The notes under the pieces are model-generated. The model was not told the DNA's origin, searched no databases, and worked only from the letters and a program-made list of their open reading frames with translations. A stretch of 64,000 bases of DNA, taken from contig NZ_RJJQ01000002.1 of NCBI RefSeq assembly GCF_003724155.1, forward strand, positions 124,001 through 188,000. The letters run 5' to 3'. The DNA is from Flexivirga caeni. GTDB taxonomy: Bacteria; Actinomycetota; Actinomycetes; Actinomycetales; Dermatophilaceae. The position numbers were made by a program, and so were the translations under genes. Below are positions 44,594 to 52,421 of the stretch, piece after piece. Every line of letters begins with the position of its first letter. Position 1 is the stretch's first letter.

Positions 44594-44833
44594 TCACGAG
44601 TCGTCGTGCTCGGACGCGGTGATTGCGGCGAGCAGACCATCGAAGTCCTCGCCGCACGGTCCACAGGCGGCGAGATGAGCGGCGACACCGGGATAGCGGG
44701 TCGCGGCTTCGCCAGGGTCCGACGCCACCAGTTCGGCATACACATGCAGCAGCCTGATCGCCTCGTCGCACGCGACGTCGTCCGGGTCGGTCTGCAGGAA
44801 GTGCCGCAGCTGCTGCGGGATCGGTTTCGTCAT
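44594..44833 (-). CDS. Zinc anti-sigma factor (small, ZAS-type)
   Basis: The 79-residue protein has the Zn-binding HxxxCxxC motif AAHLAACGPCGEDF near residues 52-65, typical of anti-sigma factors that sequester ECF sigma factors and release them when the Cys are oxidised or the membrane partner is degraded. There is no transmembrane helix, so it is soluble, like RsrA. ATG 44833 overlaps the sigma stop (ATGA), so the two are coupled. Redox sensing would fit the peroxiredoxin and azoreductase downstream. Confidence 0.88.
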   Translation of the reverse strand: MTKPIPQQLRHFLQTDPDDVACDEAIRLLHVYAELVASDPGEAATRYPGVAAHLAACGPCGEDFDGLLAAITASEHDDS

Positions 44834-45441
44834 CCGTCCTCCTCCAGATACCCGCCCGCCACCAGTGCGGCGCGCAGCTTGCGTCGTGCGTCGAACATCA
44901 TCTTGTAGATCGCGTTCCGGGTCGACCCGGTCTGCGCCACGAGAGTGTCGAGAGGTATGCCGCGCACCACCAGCGCGACGAAGATGGCCCGCTGCTTGAC
45001 GGTCAGACTGCCGTCGACCGCGTCCCGGATCGCGCACACGAGATCGCGTTGGCCGGCATACTCCTCGGGCCGGAGGCCGAACCGATCCGGCAGTCGTTCC
45101 CAGTCCTCGGCATCCAGCGAGGTCGTCGGGTGTCGCGTCCAGTAGTGCCGGCCGAGCTTGCTGGAGACCTCCAGGATGGCGAACTTGTATGCCCACGTGG
45201 TGAATCGGGACTCACCGCGGAAATCTTCCAGCTTCGCCGTGATCGACACGACGGCATCTGCGGCAGCCTGGTAGGCCAGGTCATCGAGCTCCGGACCGGC
45301 CAGGCCGTGGCTGCCGCGGCGCCGGTTGAGTTCGGACCGGGCGATGCGCAGCAGCATCTCGTGCAGCCTGCCGACGGCGTCGTCGTGGCCGATGCCGCTG
45401 TCCTGCAGCGCAGCAATCCAGTGAGCACTCTCCGAGTCCAC
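44830..45441 (-). CDS. ECF-type sigma-70 factor
   Basis: The 203-residue sigma factor has region 2 (LRIARSELNRR, LDDLAYQAAADAVVSI and FRGESRFTTWAYKFAI, the -10-melting helix) and region 4 (LTVKQRAIFVALVVRGIPLDTLVAQTG, then STRNAIYKMMFDARRKL, a helix-turn-helix). It precedes its anti-sigma gene with a 4-bp overlap. GTG 45441 is preferred, but it lies inside the right arm of a perfect 14-bp hairpin, and the AGGA ribosome site is in the loop. Upstream extension to 45495 remains possible. Confidence 0.88.
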   Translation of the reverse strand: MDSESAHWIAALQDSGIGHDDAVGRLHEMLLRIARSELNRRRGSHGLAGPELDDLAYQAAADAVVSITAKLEDFRGESRFTTWAYKFAILEVSSKLGRHYWTRHPTTSLDAEDWERLPDRFGLRPEEYAGQRDLVCAIRDAVDGSLTVKQRAIFVALVVRGIPLDTLVAQTGSTRNAIYKMMFDARRKLRAALVAGGYLEEDG

Positions 45442-45474
45442 GCCCGTGATCCTATGCCGAGCGTGGACTCGGAG
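45430..45474 (-). promoter_or_regulatory. 14-bp perfect hairpin covering the sigma-gene start codon
   Basis: CTCCGAGTCCACGC at 45430-45443 and GCGTGGACTCGGAG at 45461-45474 are exact inverted copies with 17 nt between. On the minus-strand mRNA the loop carries AGGATCACG and the 3' arm contains the GTG start (45441-45439). It could block ribosome loading on the sigma mRNA, or terminate transcription from the propeller gene 8 bp upstream. Confidence 0.75.
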
Positions 45475-45481
45475 TTGCACA

Positions 45482-46618
45482 TCAGCTCGCGACAATGCCT
45501 TCGGCGCCGATCCCGTTGGGGATGGTGACCGAACCGGTCATGGCCAGCCCGCCGCCGGGCTTGATCCGGTAGGAGTCGACGACCCCGCCGACACCCGTCT
45601 CGACATACAGGAAGCCGTGAGAGGTCGCCGCGTCCACGGTGCCAGGGTTGGTCGCCGCCGTGCCCTTGCTGGTAAGCATTCCGGCGCGGTCGGTCCGGTA
45701 GATCGAGACGGTGCCGCTGCCGGCGTTGGAGGCGTACGCCGTGTTGTGGGAGGTGACCAGCCAGCAGGTCGCCGTCTGCCCGGTGGCCGCGCTGTCCAGC
45801 GCAGTCAGCGATCCGTTGCGGTTCACCGTGAAGGTCGCGACCTTGTTGGTTGCGGCCTCGGTGATCACGAGGTGTCCGTGTGCGTCGAAGTCGAAACCGA
45901 AGGGCACCGTGCCCGGCAGCGAGGTGGTCGTGGGAGTGGCGGCTGGTCCGAACGGTCCGACCGCGAAGGACAGAACGCTGTTGCCGCCGTTCTTGGTGGA
46001 GATCAGCAGCTGGCGCCCGTCCGGAGTGAAGCCGATCTGGCCCGGAGTGCTGACGAACTCGTTCGGCTGTCCGGGCGCCGAGGTGTTCAGGTTGAGGTGG
46101 CGCTGCCAGAAGGGGATCCGGATCAGCACTCCGCCGAACTGGACGAAACCGGACACGGTGCCGCCGTCGCGCGCGTTCAACACGAAGACCTGGCTGCCGT
46201 GGACGGCGATGCTGACCGGGAAGTCGCCGCCCGTCGGCACCACCTGCAAGCGGGTGAGCCGGTCGCCCCACACCGAGAACACGGTGACCGTGTCGCTGCC
46301 CGCGTTGACGGTGTAGAGGAGGTGCGCCCGCGCGTTGTAGGCGACGGAACCTTCGCTGGACAGATGGTCGGCGACCGAACCCGACAGTTGCCCGCCCTTG
46401 CCGCCCGTCGGGTAGCTGCCGGCCTCAGTGAGGCTGCCGTTCGCGGAGCGGTCGTAGGCGATGACGCTGTTCCCGGAGGTGGAGTTGTTCTGGACGAATA
46501 CGGCCCCGGCGCGTGTGTGGCCGTGGTGCTGAGTCGCGGCGTGGGCCGGCGCGGCGAAGACGGTGCCTGCGGCGGCGGCCAGCGCAGCAGCGGATGCGAT
46601 CTTCGAGATGGTCTGCAT
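45482..46618 (-). CDS. Secreted beta-propeller protein (lactonase-like)
   Basis: The 378-residue protein has a Sec signal peptide (residues 1-27, ending APAHAAT) and a series of WD/NHL-like blades: GSVAYNARAHLLYTVNAGSDTVTVFSVWGDRL, TPGQIGFTPDGRQLLIST, FGFDFDAHGHLVITEAATNKVATF and similar. This is the lactonase/YncE seven-bladed layout, here without a recognisable active site. It would be exported. It leads the block that includes sigma and anti-sigma genes, and could be a cell-surface target or sensor in their regulon. Confidence 0.88.
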   Translation of the reverse strand: MQTISKIASAAALAAAAGTVFAAPAHAATQHHGHTRAGAVFVQNNSTSGNSVIAYDRSANGSLTEAGSYPTGGKGGQLSGSVADHLSSEGSVAYNARAHLLYTVNAGSDTVTVFSVWGDRLTRLQVVPTGGDFPVSIAVHGSQVFVLNARDGGTVSGFVQFGGVLIRIPFWQRHLNLNTSAPGQPNEFVSTPGQIGFTPDGRQLLISTKNGGNSVLSFAVGPFGPAATPTTTSLPGTVPFGFDFDAHGHLVITEAATNKVATFTVNRNGSLTALDSAATGQTATCWLVTSHNTAYASNAGSGTVSIYRTDRAGMLTSKGTAATNPGTVDAATSHGFLYVETGVGGVVDSYRIKPGGGLAMTGSVTIPNGIGAEGIVAS

Positions 46619-46666
46619 GACGCTCCTTGAGTGCTCGGGTGGAGTTGCCCGGAGTTTGCTCCGGCA

Positions 46667-46677
46667 CCTGGTTAGTG
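46667..46677 (-). promoter_or_regulatory. Shared motif CACTAACCAGG upstream of the propeller gene
   Basis: An exact 11-base match to the motif before the peroxiredoxin gene lies on the minus strand, 48 bp before the propeller start. A CCGGAG-TTTG-CTCCGG hairpin (46649-46664) sits between motif and gene. The two motif copies flank the sigma/anti-sigma pair, so they are candidates for promoters read by that sigma factor. Confidence 0.45.
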
Positions 46678-46737
46678 GCAGCGGTCGGACCGTTCATTAC
46701 TGGACTCGCGTGCTCGGCTTGCTCACCAGGATCGGGG

Positions 46738-47985
46738 TCAGGATTCCCGTCCCAGTCCAGCCAGCGCGTAGCACGCCGTGATGCCCACCAGGACGGCGAA
46801 ACAGCTGAGCGTGCTGCGCAGGCTGAAGTGCTGCAGCGCGACGCCGACGCCGATGACCGGGGCGGACAGAGCCACGTAGCCGGCGAGGAAGAACCCGGCG
46901 AGCGTCTCCGCAGTTCGCTCCTTCGGCGACAGCCCGGTGACGACCGCGAGGCTGACGGTGAACAGTGTCGAGCCACCCGCGCCGATCAGCGATCCGGCGC
47001 ACAGGAACATCACCACGAAAGCCGCGGTCGGCGCCGAGGTGAGCCACACCGACAGGGCAAGCAGTGCCAGACCGGCGATCATCAGGACACCGGCCGCCGT
47101 GGTCTGCCGACGCTGCGCGAGCCGGATCGTGATGGCCACACTGGCCACACCGGTGGCGTAGACGATGAAGAGCAGCACGCCGGTGAGCAGGATCGAGATG
47201 TGCCCGAGACGCTGGCCGAGGATCGTGCCGGCCAGGCCGACGAAGAGTCCGAAGAGTGCGAAAACCGTTGCGACGCCTGCTAATGCTGCGCCATACCGGC
47301 GTCGGTGCTGGTGCGGAACGCTGACGCGCTGCACGTGGTATGCCGGCCGCGGAACCATCCGGTCGCGGGTCTCCGGTGCGAACAGCAGCGCCGCGAAGCC
47401 GGCGACGAAGATGACCAGCATCACCAGGTATGGCGAGACCAGCGAATGCCCGGCGACCTCGGCCACGAGGCCGGTGAGCAATGGCCCGGCTCCCAGCCCT
47501 CCGATGGCCACGGCGGTCGACAGCAACGCCAGATTGCGCGCTTGCCCGGCCAGGCGATGACCTGCGAACAATTCACCGAGATAGGCCGTGGCCGTGGATG
47601 CCGTGACGCCTACCGAGAGCCCGCACAGGACGCGAGCGGCGAACAGGCCGGGCAGGCCGGGGCGGGCGATGAAGGTCACGGCGCTGAGGGCATCGACGGC
47701 CAGTGCTGCGGCCAGCACCGGGCGACGCCCGAACGTGTCGGACAGGTGGCCCGCACAGATCAGACTGACGGTGACTCCGACCGCGTATGCCGCGTAGACC
47801 AGCGTGATGACCAGCGGGGAGAGGTGATCGCGCTCGGCATAGCGGGCGTAGAGCGGGCTCGGGACGGTCGTGAATGCCTGCAGCGAGAGGTAGATCGCCG
47901 CCGTCGCCCAGTAGCCGAAGCGGTGCCGGTTACCGGTGTGCGGGTCACGGAACGGGTGGGTGGCCGGAGCCGGCGAATACGTCAT
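46738..47985 (-). CDS. MFS transporter (drug/sugar efflux type)
   Basis: The 415-residue protein has about 12 transmembrane segments with the MFS motif A-like GHLSDTFGRRPVLAAAL between helices 2 and 3, ARVLCGLSVGVTASTATAYLGELF around helix 4-5, and a second-half counterpart (AGVLMIAGLALLALSV). A multidrug or metabolite efflux role is likely. The start may be ATG 47985 or GTG 47994. Divergent from a broken CGNR regulator with only about 26 bp between starts, implying that regulator once controlled it. Confidence 0.9.
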   Translation of the reverse strand: MTYSPAPATHPFRDPHTGNRHRFGYWATAAIYLSLQAFTTVPSPLYARYAERDHLSPLVITLVYAAYAVGVTVSLICAGHLSDTFGRRPVLAAALAVDALSAVTFIARPGLPGLFAARVLCGLSVGVTASTATAYLGELFAGHRLAGQARNLALLSTAVAIGGLGAGPLLTGLVAEVAGHSLVSPYLVMLVIFVAGFAALLFAPETRDRMVPRPAYHVQRVSVPHQHRRRYGAALAGVATVFALFGLFVGLAGTILGQRLGHISILLTGVLLFIVYATGVASVAITIRLAQRRQTTAAGVLMIAGLALLALSVWLTSAPTAAFVVMFLCAGSLIGAGGSTLFTVSLAVVTGLSPKERTAETLAGFFLAGYVALSAPVIGVGVALQHFSLRSTLSCFAVLVGITACYALAGLGRES

Positions 47986-48011
47986 GCCGGCCACTGTGCT
48001 GTCATGGTCTT

Positions 48012-48557
48012 GTGCGTGTAAATCCTTACATTGAGCCGTTGCTGCGCAACGTCACCGACCTGCTCAATCGGCCGCCGAGCAGCCCCGAGGACCTGGAGGT
48101 GCGGTGGTCTGCCGGAGGCATGCCGTTGCCTGGTCGTCCGGCCCCGGCCGACCTGGAGTTCGTGCGGGCCTAGCTGCATGACTGGGACCGCGTGGTGTCC
48201 GCCGCGGACCCGACGTCGCGCGTGGAGTCGCTCAACCGGATGCTGGCCTGCTACACGGCGCCCCCGTCGATCACCGACCACGACGGCAGTGGCTGGCATC
48301 TGCACTTCCGCGATCCCGAGGTCGGTTTCGGGCCGACGCTGGCCGGTGCCACGACCGCGGCCGCCGCCCAATACCTCTGCGACCGTGGCATGCACCGGGT
48401 GGGCCGCTGCGCCGGCGCCGACTGCCGGCACGCTTTCGTCGACTTCAGCCGGCCGGGCCGGCAGCGGTATTGCACTCATGCCTGCGCCAACCGGGATGCG
48501 GTTCGCCGCTACCGTGCTCGCGCACCTCAGGAAGCGACTCGCGTCGGCCGATCATGA
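48012..48557 (+). pseudogene. CGNR zinc-finger regulator interrupted by an in-frame TAG
   Basis: From GTG 48012 the frame encodes the N-terminal ABATE-type domain (NPYIEPLLRNVTDLLNRPPSS) and stops at TAG 48171-48173. The same frame then resumes (LHDWDRVVSAADPTSRVESLN) with a full CGNR zinc finger: GRCAGADCRHAFVDFSRPGR, then QRYCTHACANRDAVRRYRAR, three or four Cys for zinc. Without the stop it would be a complete regulator of about 181 residues. CGNR proteins often regulate adjacent transporters, here the divergent MFS gene. Confidence 0.85.
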
Positions 48558-48569
48558 GCAGTGACAGCG

Positions 48570-49421
48570 CTACCCGGCGGTGTCTCGCCCGAGCTGGTCC
48601 AGTTGCGTCAGCCGGCGACGTCTGGCCTCCGGGTCGCGCTCGGCAATCGCGACGAGCAGCGCGTCGATCATCGCGAAGGCCGGAGTGAGGCAGGCGAGCG
48701 GCCCCGGGCCGTCGATCGACGAGGTGACCAATGCGGTCGCCTCGCGTGCGAGTGGGGTGAGGTAGGTGTCGGTGAAGACGATCAGCTGCGCACCCCGCGC
48801 CGCGGCGTCGCTGCCGAAGCGGATCGTGTCACGCTCATAACGGCGGTAGTCGAACGCAATCACCGTGTGCTTGTCGGAGACATCCAGCAGCGCGGTTGCC
48901 CGCGGCCCGTGCTGCGGCTCGACATACCGAACGCCGGGCCGCAGCAGCTGCAGGCAGGTGGACAGATACATCGCCAGGCCGGCCGAGATGCTCCCGCCGG
49001 TCACCAGGATCGGACCGGGGGACTCCGCCAGCATCGCGACCACCAGGTCGCAATCGCGTTCGTCGGCGCCGTGCAGTGCCTCGATGACGGCGCGCCCGAT
49101 GTGCTGTTCGCAGCGCTGCAGAGCAGCCGACGGCGACCCTGGGTCGGCGGTCGCCGGGTAGAGATCTGCGGGTGCGGCTGCCCGGGCCGACAGCTCGGCG
49201 CGCAGCCGGGCCTGCAAGTCCGCGTGCCCGCTGAAGCCGAGCTTCGCGGTGAGCCGGACGACCGTCGGCGCGCTCACCCCGGCGAGCTGCGCCAGCCCGG
49301 CGACCGATTGCAGCCCGGCGGCCGGGTAGTCCGCCAGCAGAGCTTGCATGATCTGCAGCTCGGCCGCGGTGAGTTCGCGGCGATGAGCACGCATCAGCTC
49401 TGCGACGGTCTTCGTCGACAT
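48570..49421 (-). CDS. MurR/RpiR-family transcriptional regulator
   Basis: The 283-residue regulator has an N-terminal RpiR helix-turn-helix (AGLQSVAGLAQLAGVSAPTVVRLTAKLGF) and a C-terminal SIS domain (ILVTGGSISAGLAMYLSTCLQLL, DVSDKHTVIAFDYRRYERDT, QLIVFTDTYLTPLA), which senses phosphosugars or related ligands. It is convergent with the CGNR remnant and lies 8 bp downstream of the glutamine-synthetase-like gene on the same strand. A 27-bp palindrome in the divergent promoter region of that locus is its probable operator. Confidence 0.93.
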   Translation of the reverse strand: MSTKTVAELMRAHRRELTAAELQIMQALLADYPAAGLQSVAGLAQLAGVSAPTVVRLTAKLGFSGHADLQARLRAELSARAAAPADLYPATADPGSPSAALQRCEQHIGRAVIEALHGADERDCDLVVAMLAESPGPILVTGGSISAGLAMYLSTCLQLLRPGVRYVEPQHGPRATALLDVSDKHTVIAFDYRRYERDTIRFGSDAAARGAQLIVFTDTYLTPLAREATALVTSSIDGPGPLACLTPAFAMIDALLVAIAERDPEARRRRLTQLDQLGRDTAG

Positions 49422-49429
49422 GCGGGCTG

Positions 49430-50812
49430 TCAGTACTTCCAGCGAACAGCGACGGCGATCTCTTCCTCGGAGGCGCTGGCGAATCGGGCGTGCTCGGCGC
49501 GTCGTACCTCGACGATGGTCGTCGCCAGCTCTGCGCCGAAGGCTGCGGTCAGCGCGTCGTCGGCCTCGAACGCCGTCGCCACGTCGTCGAGCGATGCTGG
49601 CAGCGGACGTATGCCGCGGGTGCTCCGTTCGGTTTCGCCGAGACCCGCCGGGTCGACTTCGAGCGGTTCCGGCAGCGGGCGATCGGCTGCAATACCGTCC
49701 AGCCCGGCACCGATCAGGCCCGCCACGACCAGGTAGGGATTGGCCGATTCGTCGAAGGACTTCACCTCGAGGTTGGCGGCGCGGTAGCTGTCACCTGGCG
49801 ATCCGGTGACGAAACGTAGTGCGGTCTCGCGGTTTTCGAGTCCCCACGCCTGGAACGCACCAGCCCAGTGCTGCGGGATCAGCCTCAGGTAGCTGGCGGC
49901 GGAGGCGGTGCCGACGGCGAGCAGTGCCGGCAGATGATCCAGGATCCCGGCACTGAAGCGGTCGGCGACCTCGGTCATCCCGTAGCGGGCTCGGCCGTCC
50001 GCGAACGCGTTGCGTCCCTCTGCCCACAGGGACAGGTGGACGTGACCGCCGTTCCCGACGCCACCGGCAACGGTCTTGGGGGAGAACGACGCTCGGAGCC
50101 CCTGCCGCCGGCTGACGGCGCGGATCGTCTCCCGGGTGAGCACGAAGGTGTCGGCCGCGGCCACGGGATCCTCGGCGACGACGGACACCTCGAACTGCCC
50201 CTCGGCATACTCCGGATGGATCTGCTCGGCCTCGATCCCTTGTGCGGCAAGGGCATTCGCAAGGTCGTGCAAGTAGTCGGACGCCTCGACGACCCTGGTG
50301 AAGCCGTATGCTGGGCCGCGCACGGCAGCGATGAAGTCGTCGCTGTCGGGCCGGTCGACGCCGACCGCCCACTCGATCTCGAACGCCATGCGCGCGGTGT
50401 AGCCGCCGTCCGCCAGCTGCGCGACCTGACGCCGGGCCAGACTCCGCTGGTCGAGGGGGTGCGCGGATCCGTCCTGCGCCAGCCGGTCGACCGGCGCCCA
50501 GGCCCAACCTGGTTGCGCCGCAAGCACAGTCAGCCGTGACAGATCGGGAAAGAGACGCAAGTCGCCCACCGGCCCGCCGGCGAAGCGGCCGGCAACGATG
50601 GAGTCGTCGGACAGGAACGCATCGAAGACGGGTGACATGCCGACGCCCCAGGTCGCGGCGTGCACCAGCCGGGCGACGGGCACCGCCTTGACCCGCGTGA
50701 TGCCGGCCGTGTCCACGAACGTGAGGGCGACCGTCGCCACCTCGCGACTGCGCAGCACTGCGGCAGCGCGATGCGCCTCCGCCTGCCGCCTGGAGCGTTC
50801 TTCCGTGTCCAC
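49430..50812 (-). CDS. Glutamine-synthetase-family ligase (gamma-glutamyl-amine/GS-I-like)
   Basis: The 460-residue protein has the GS fold: FEIEWAVG, HPEYAEGQFEVSV (metal ligands), GVGNGGHVHLSLW (His/nucleotide), IPQHWAGAFQAWGLENRETALRFV, and the NLEVKSFDESANPYLVVAGLIGAG C-terminal block. It resembles GlnA3/GlnA4-type or FluG-like proteins, which glutamylate amines, more than ammonia-assimilating GlnA. GTG 50812 follows AGGAGG. Clustered with an APC permease, an amidohydrolase and an M20 peptidase, it likely activates an amine by gamma-glutamylation. Confidence 0.9.
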   Translation of the reverse strand: MDTEERSRRQAEAHRAAAVLRSREVATVALTFVDTAGITRVKAVPVARLVHAATWGVGMSPVFDAFLSDDSIVAGRFAGGPVGDLRLFPDLSRLTVLAAQPGWAWAPVDRLAQDGSAHPLDQRSLARRQVAQLADGGYTARMAFEIEWAVGVDRPDSDDFIAAVRGPAYGFTRVVEASDYLHDLANALAAQGIEAEQIHPEYAEGQFEVSVVAEDPVAAADTFVLTRETIRAVSRRQGLRASFSPKTVAGGVGNGGHVHLSLWAEGRNAFADGRARYGMTEVADRFSAGILDHLPALLAVGTASAASYLRLIPQHWAGAFQAWGLENRETALRFVTGSPGDSYRAANLEVKSFDESANPYLVVAGLIGAGLDGIAADRPLPEPLEVDPAGLGETERSTRGIRPLPASLDDVATAFEADDALTAAFGAELATTIVEVRRAEHARFASASEEEIAVAVRWKY

Positions 50813-50880
50813 CTGACGACCTCCTCGCGGTGTATCCCGAAGAGGCTCATCATAACCGCCATTGAATGATCTGTTACAGA

Positions 50881-50907
50881 GAAAGAAACAGTTGTACTGT
50901 TCATTTC
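50881..50907. promoter_or_regulatory. 27-bp palindromic operator between divergent catabolic genes
   Basis: GAAAGAAACAGT and ACTGTTCATTTC (arms of 12 bases, 3-base centre; 10 of 12 pairs match) form a near-perfect palindrome. It lies between the glutamine-synthetase-like gene and the APC permease. The GAAA...TTTC ends resemble half sites reported for RpiR-type regulators, and the RpiR gene is adjacent. AT-rich flanks suggest overlapping promoters. Confidence 0.75.
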
Positions 50908-50942
50908 TAAAGGGGGACCCGAACGTCGCGAAGGAGTGTGCG

Positions 50943-52421
50943 ATGGCCGACTCGAGGCCCCCACAGCTGCGTCGAAACCTGTCCATCTGGCAGGCGATCG
51001 GCCTGTCGGTCGCCTTGATGGCGCCGAGCATGGCGGCCAACATCAACCCGCAGGTCACGGCCAGCACGGTGGGGCGCGCGGTGCCGCTCACCTTCCTGCT
51101 CGCCGGCATCGGCGTGCTGCTCGTCGGCTACGGCTTCGTCCGGATGTGTCAGTACTACCAGCACGCCGGATCGGTCTACGCCTTCGTCGGTTCGACCTTG
51201 GGCCCACGGGTCGGCGCAATATCGGGAGCGGCGCTGTTCGCGACGTACACCTTCTTCGGTGTCGTGACCTCCTGCGCCTTCGGGATCCTGGGCTCGGACT
51301 TCCTGAACACCATTGGCATCTGGTCGAATCCGCCGAGCTGGGCGCCATACCTGCTGGCCGCGATCTCGCTGGCCGGTTGCCTGGTGCTCACCATCATCCC
51401 GGCCAAACGAGGCACGACCATGCTGTTGTCCATCGAGGGCGCGACCATCGTGCTGATCCTGCTGGTGTGCGCGGTCGTCCTGGTCCGGCTCCTCGCCGGA
51501 AACACACCTGCAGGCAGCGGACACACCTTCACCATGAAGGTGTTCGCGATCGAGCCGGGAACCGGGGTGTCCACCCTGTTCCTCGGGATCGTCTTCGCCT
51601 TCTTGTCGTTCGCCGGATTCGAGGCGTCCTCGACGCTCGGTGAGGAAACCGCTGAGCCTCGCAAGAACATCCCGCGCGCCATCCTCGGCACCGCGATCTT
51701 CGGCACGGTGTTCTTCACCGTGGTCACTGCGATCGAGGTGATGGGCTTCGGCGCCGGGCCGTCCGGCGTCAAGGCCTATGCGAGTTCGTCCTCGCTCGTG
51801 GGCGACCTCGGTCGCTCCTTCGTCGCCAGCTGGGTCGGCGACGTGATCACCCTCGGCGCCGCGATCAGCGCGTTCGGCTGCTGCCTGGCGTGCATGGTCG
51901 GCGCGTCACGGCTGATGTACGCGATCGCCCGCGACGCCGGCGGCGAGCGGGGCCTGGCCAGCGTCACGCGCGAAGGCACGCCCGGAGTGGCCGCTACGAC
52001 GGTCGCCTGCCTGATGGGGCTGATCATCCTCATCGACGCACTTGCCTTCGGCGCGAAGACCGAGGACGCCTTCGCCTGGTCGGGCACCATCGGCACCCTG
52101 ATCATCCTGGTCGTCTACGTGCTGACCACGATCGGCGCGATCCGGCTGCTCTTCGTGCAGCGCAAGCTGCCGGTGCCGATGTACGAGATCGTCGTGCCGA
52201 TCCTCGCCCTGGTCGTGCTGGGCTACACCCTCTACCGCAACGTGCTGCCCTACCCGGCGTCGAACACGCCCGCCTTCTGGTTCCCGATCGTCGCCGGCGG
52301 CTGGCTGGTCGTCTGTGCCGTGGCCGTGATCGCCGCGCCCGGCACGGCGGCCCGGCTCGGTGAGCGGCTTGCCACGGAGGACGGTATCGCCGGCGACCTC
52401 GACGAAGTGGCTGCCAAGTGA
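50943..52421 (+). CDS. APC-superfamily amino-acid/amine permease
   Basis: The 492-residue protein has about 12 transmembrane helices and an N-terminal IWQAIGLSVALMAPSMA stretch like the first APC helix. GYGFVRMCQYYQHAGSVYAFVGSTLG and the central FAFLSFAGFEASSTLGEET (consensus helix 6 with E) follow. Amine or amino-acid uptake is likely. GAAGGAG precedes ATG 50943. Transcription is divergent from the GS-like gene through the shared palindrome, and its stop overlaps the amidohydrolase start (GTGA). Confidence 0.93.
   Translation: MADSRPPQLRRNLSIWQAIGLSVALMAPSMAANINPQVTASTVGRAVPLTFLLAGIGVLLVGYGFVRMCQYYQHAGSVYAFVGSTLGPRVGAISGAALFATYTFFGVVTSCAFGILGSDFLNTIGIWSNPPSWAPYLLAAISLAGCLVLTIIPAKRGTTMLLSIEGATIVLILLVCAVVLVRLLAGNTPAGSGHTFTMKVFAIEPGTGVSTLFLGIVFAFLSFAGFEASSTLGEETAEPRKNIPRAILGTAIFGTVFFTVVTAIEVMGFGAGPSGVKAYASSSSLVGDLGRSFVASWVGDVITLGAAISAFGCCLACMVGASRLMYAIARDAGGERGLASVTREGTPGVAATTVACLMGLIILIDALAFGAKTEDAFAWSGTIGTLIILVVYVLTTIGAIRLLFVQRKLPVPMYEIVVPILALVVLGYTLYRNVLPYPASNTPAFWFPIVAGGWLVVCAVAVIAAPGTAARLGERLATEDGIAGDLDEVAAK

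Noticed and set aside
48171-48173. TAG in the CGNR gene as pyrrolysine or suppressed codon
   Set aside because: No pyl genes and no hint of suppression; other lesions nearby make mutation more likely.
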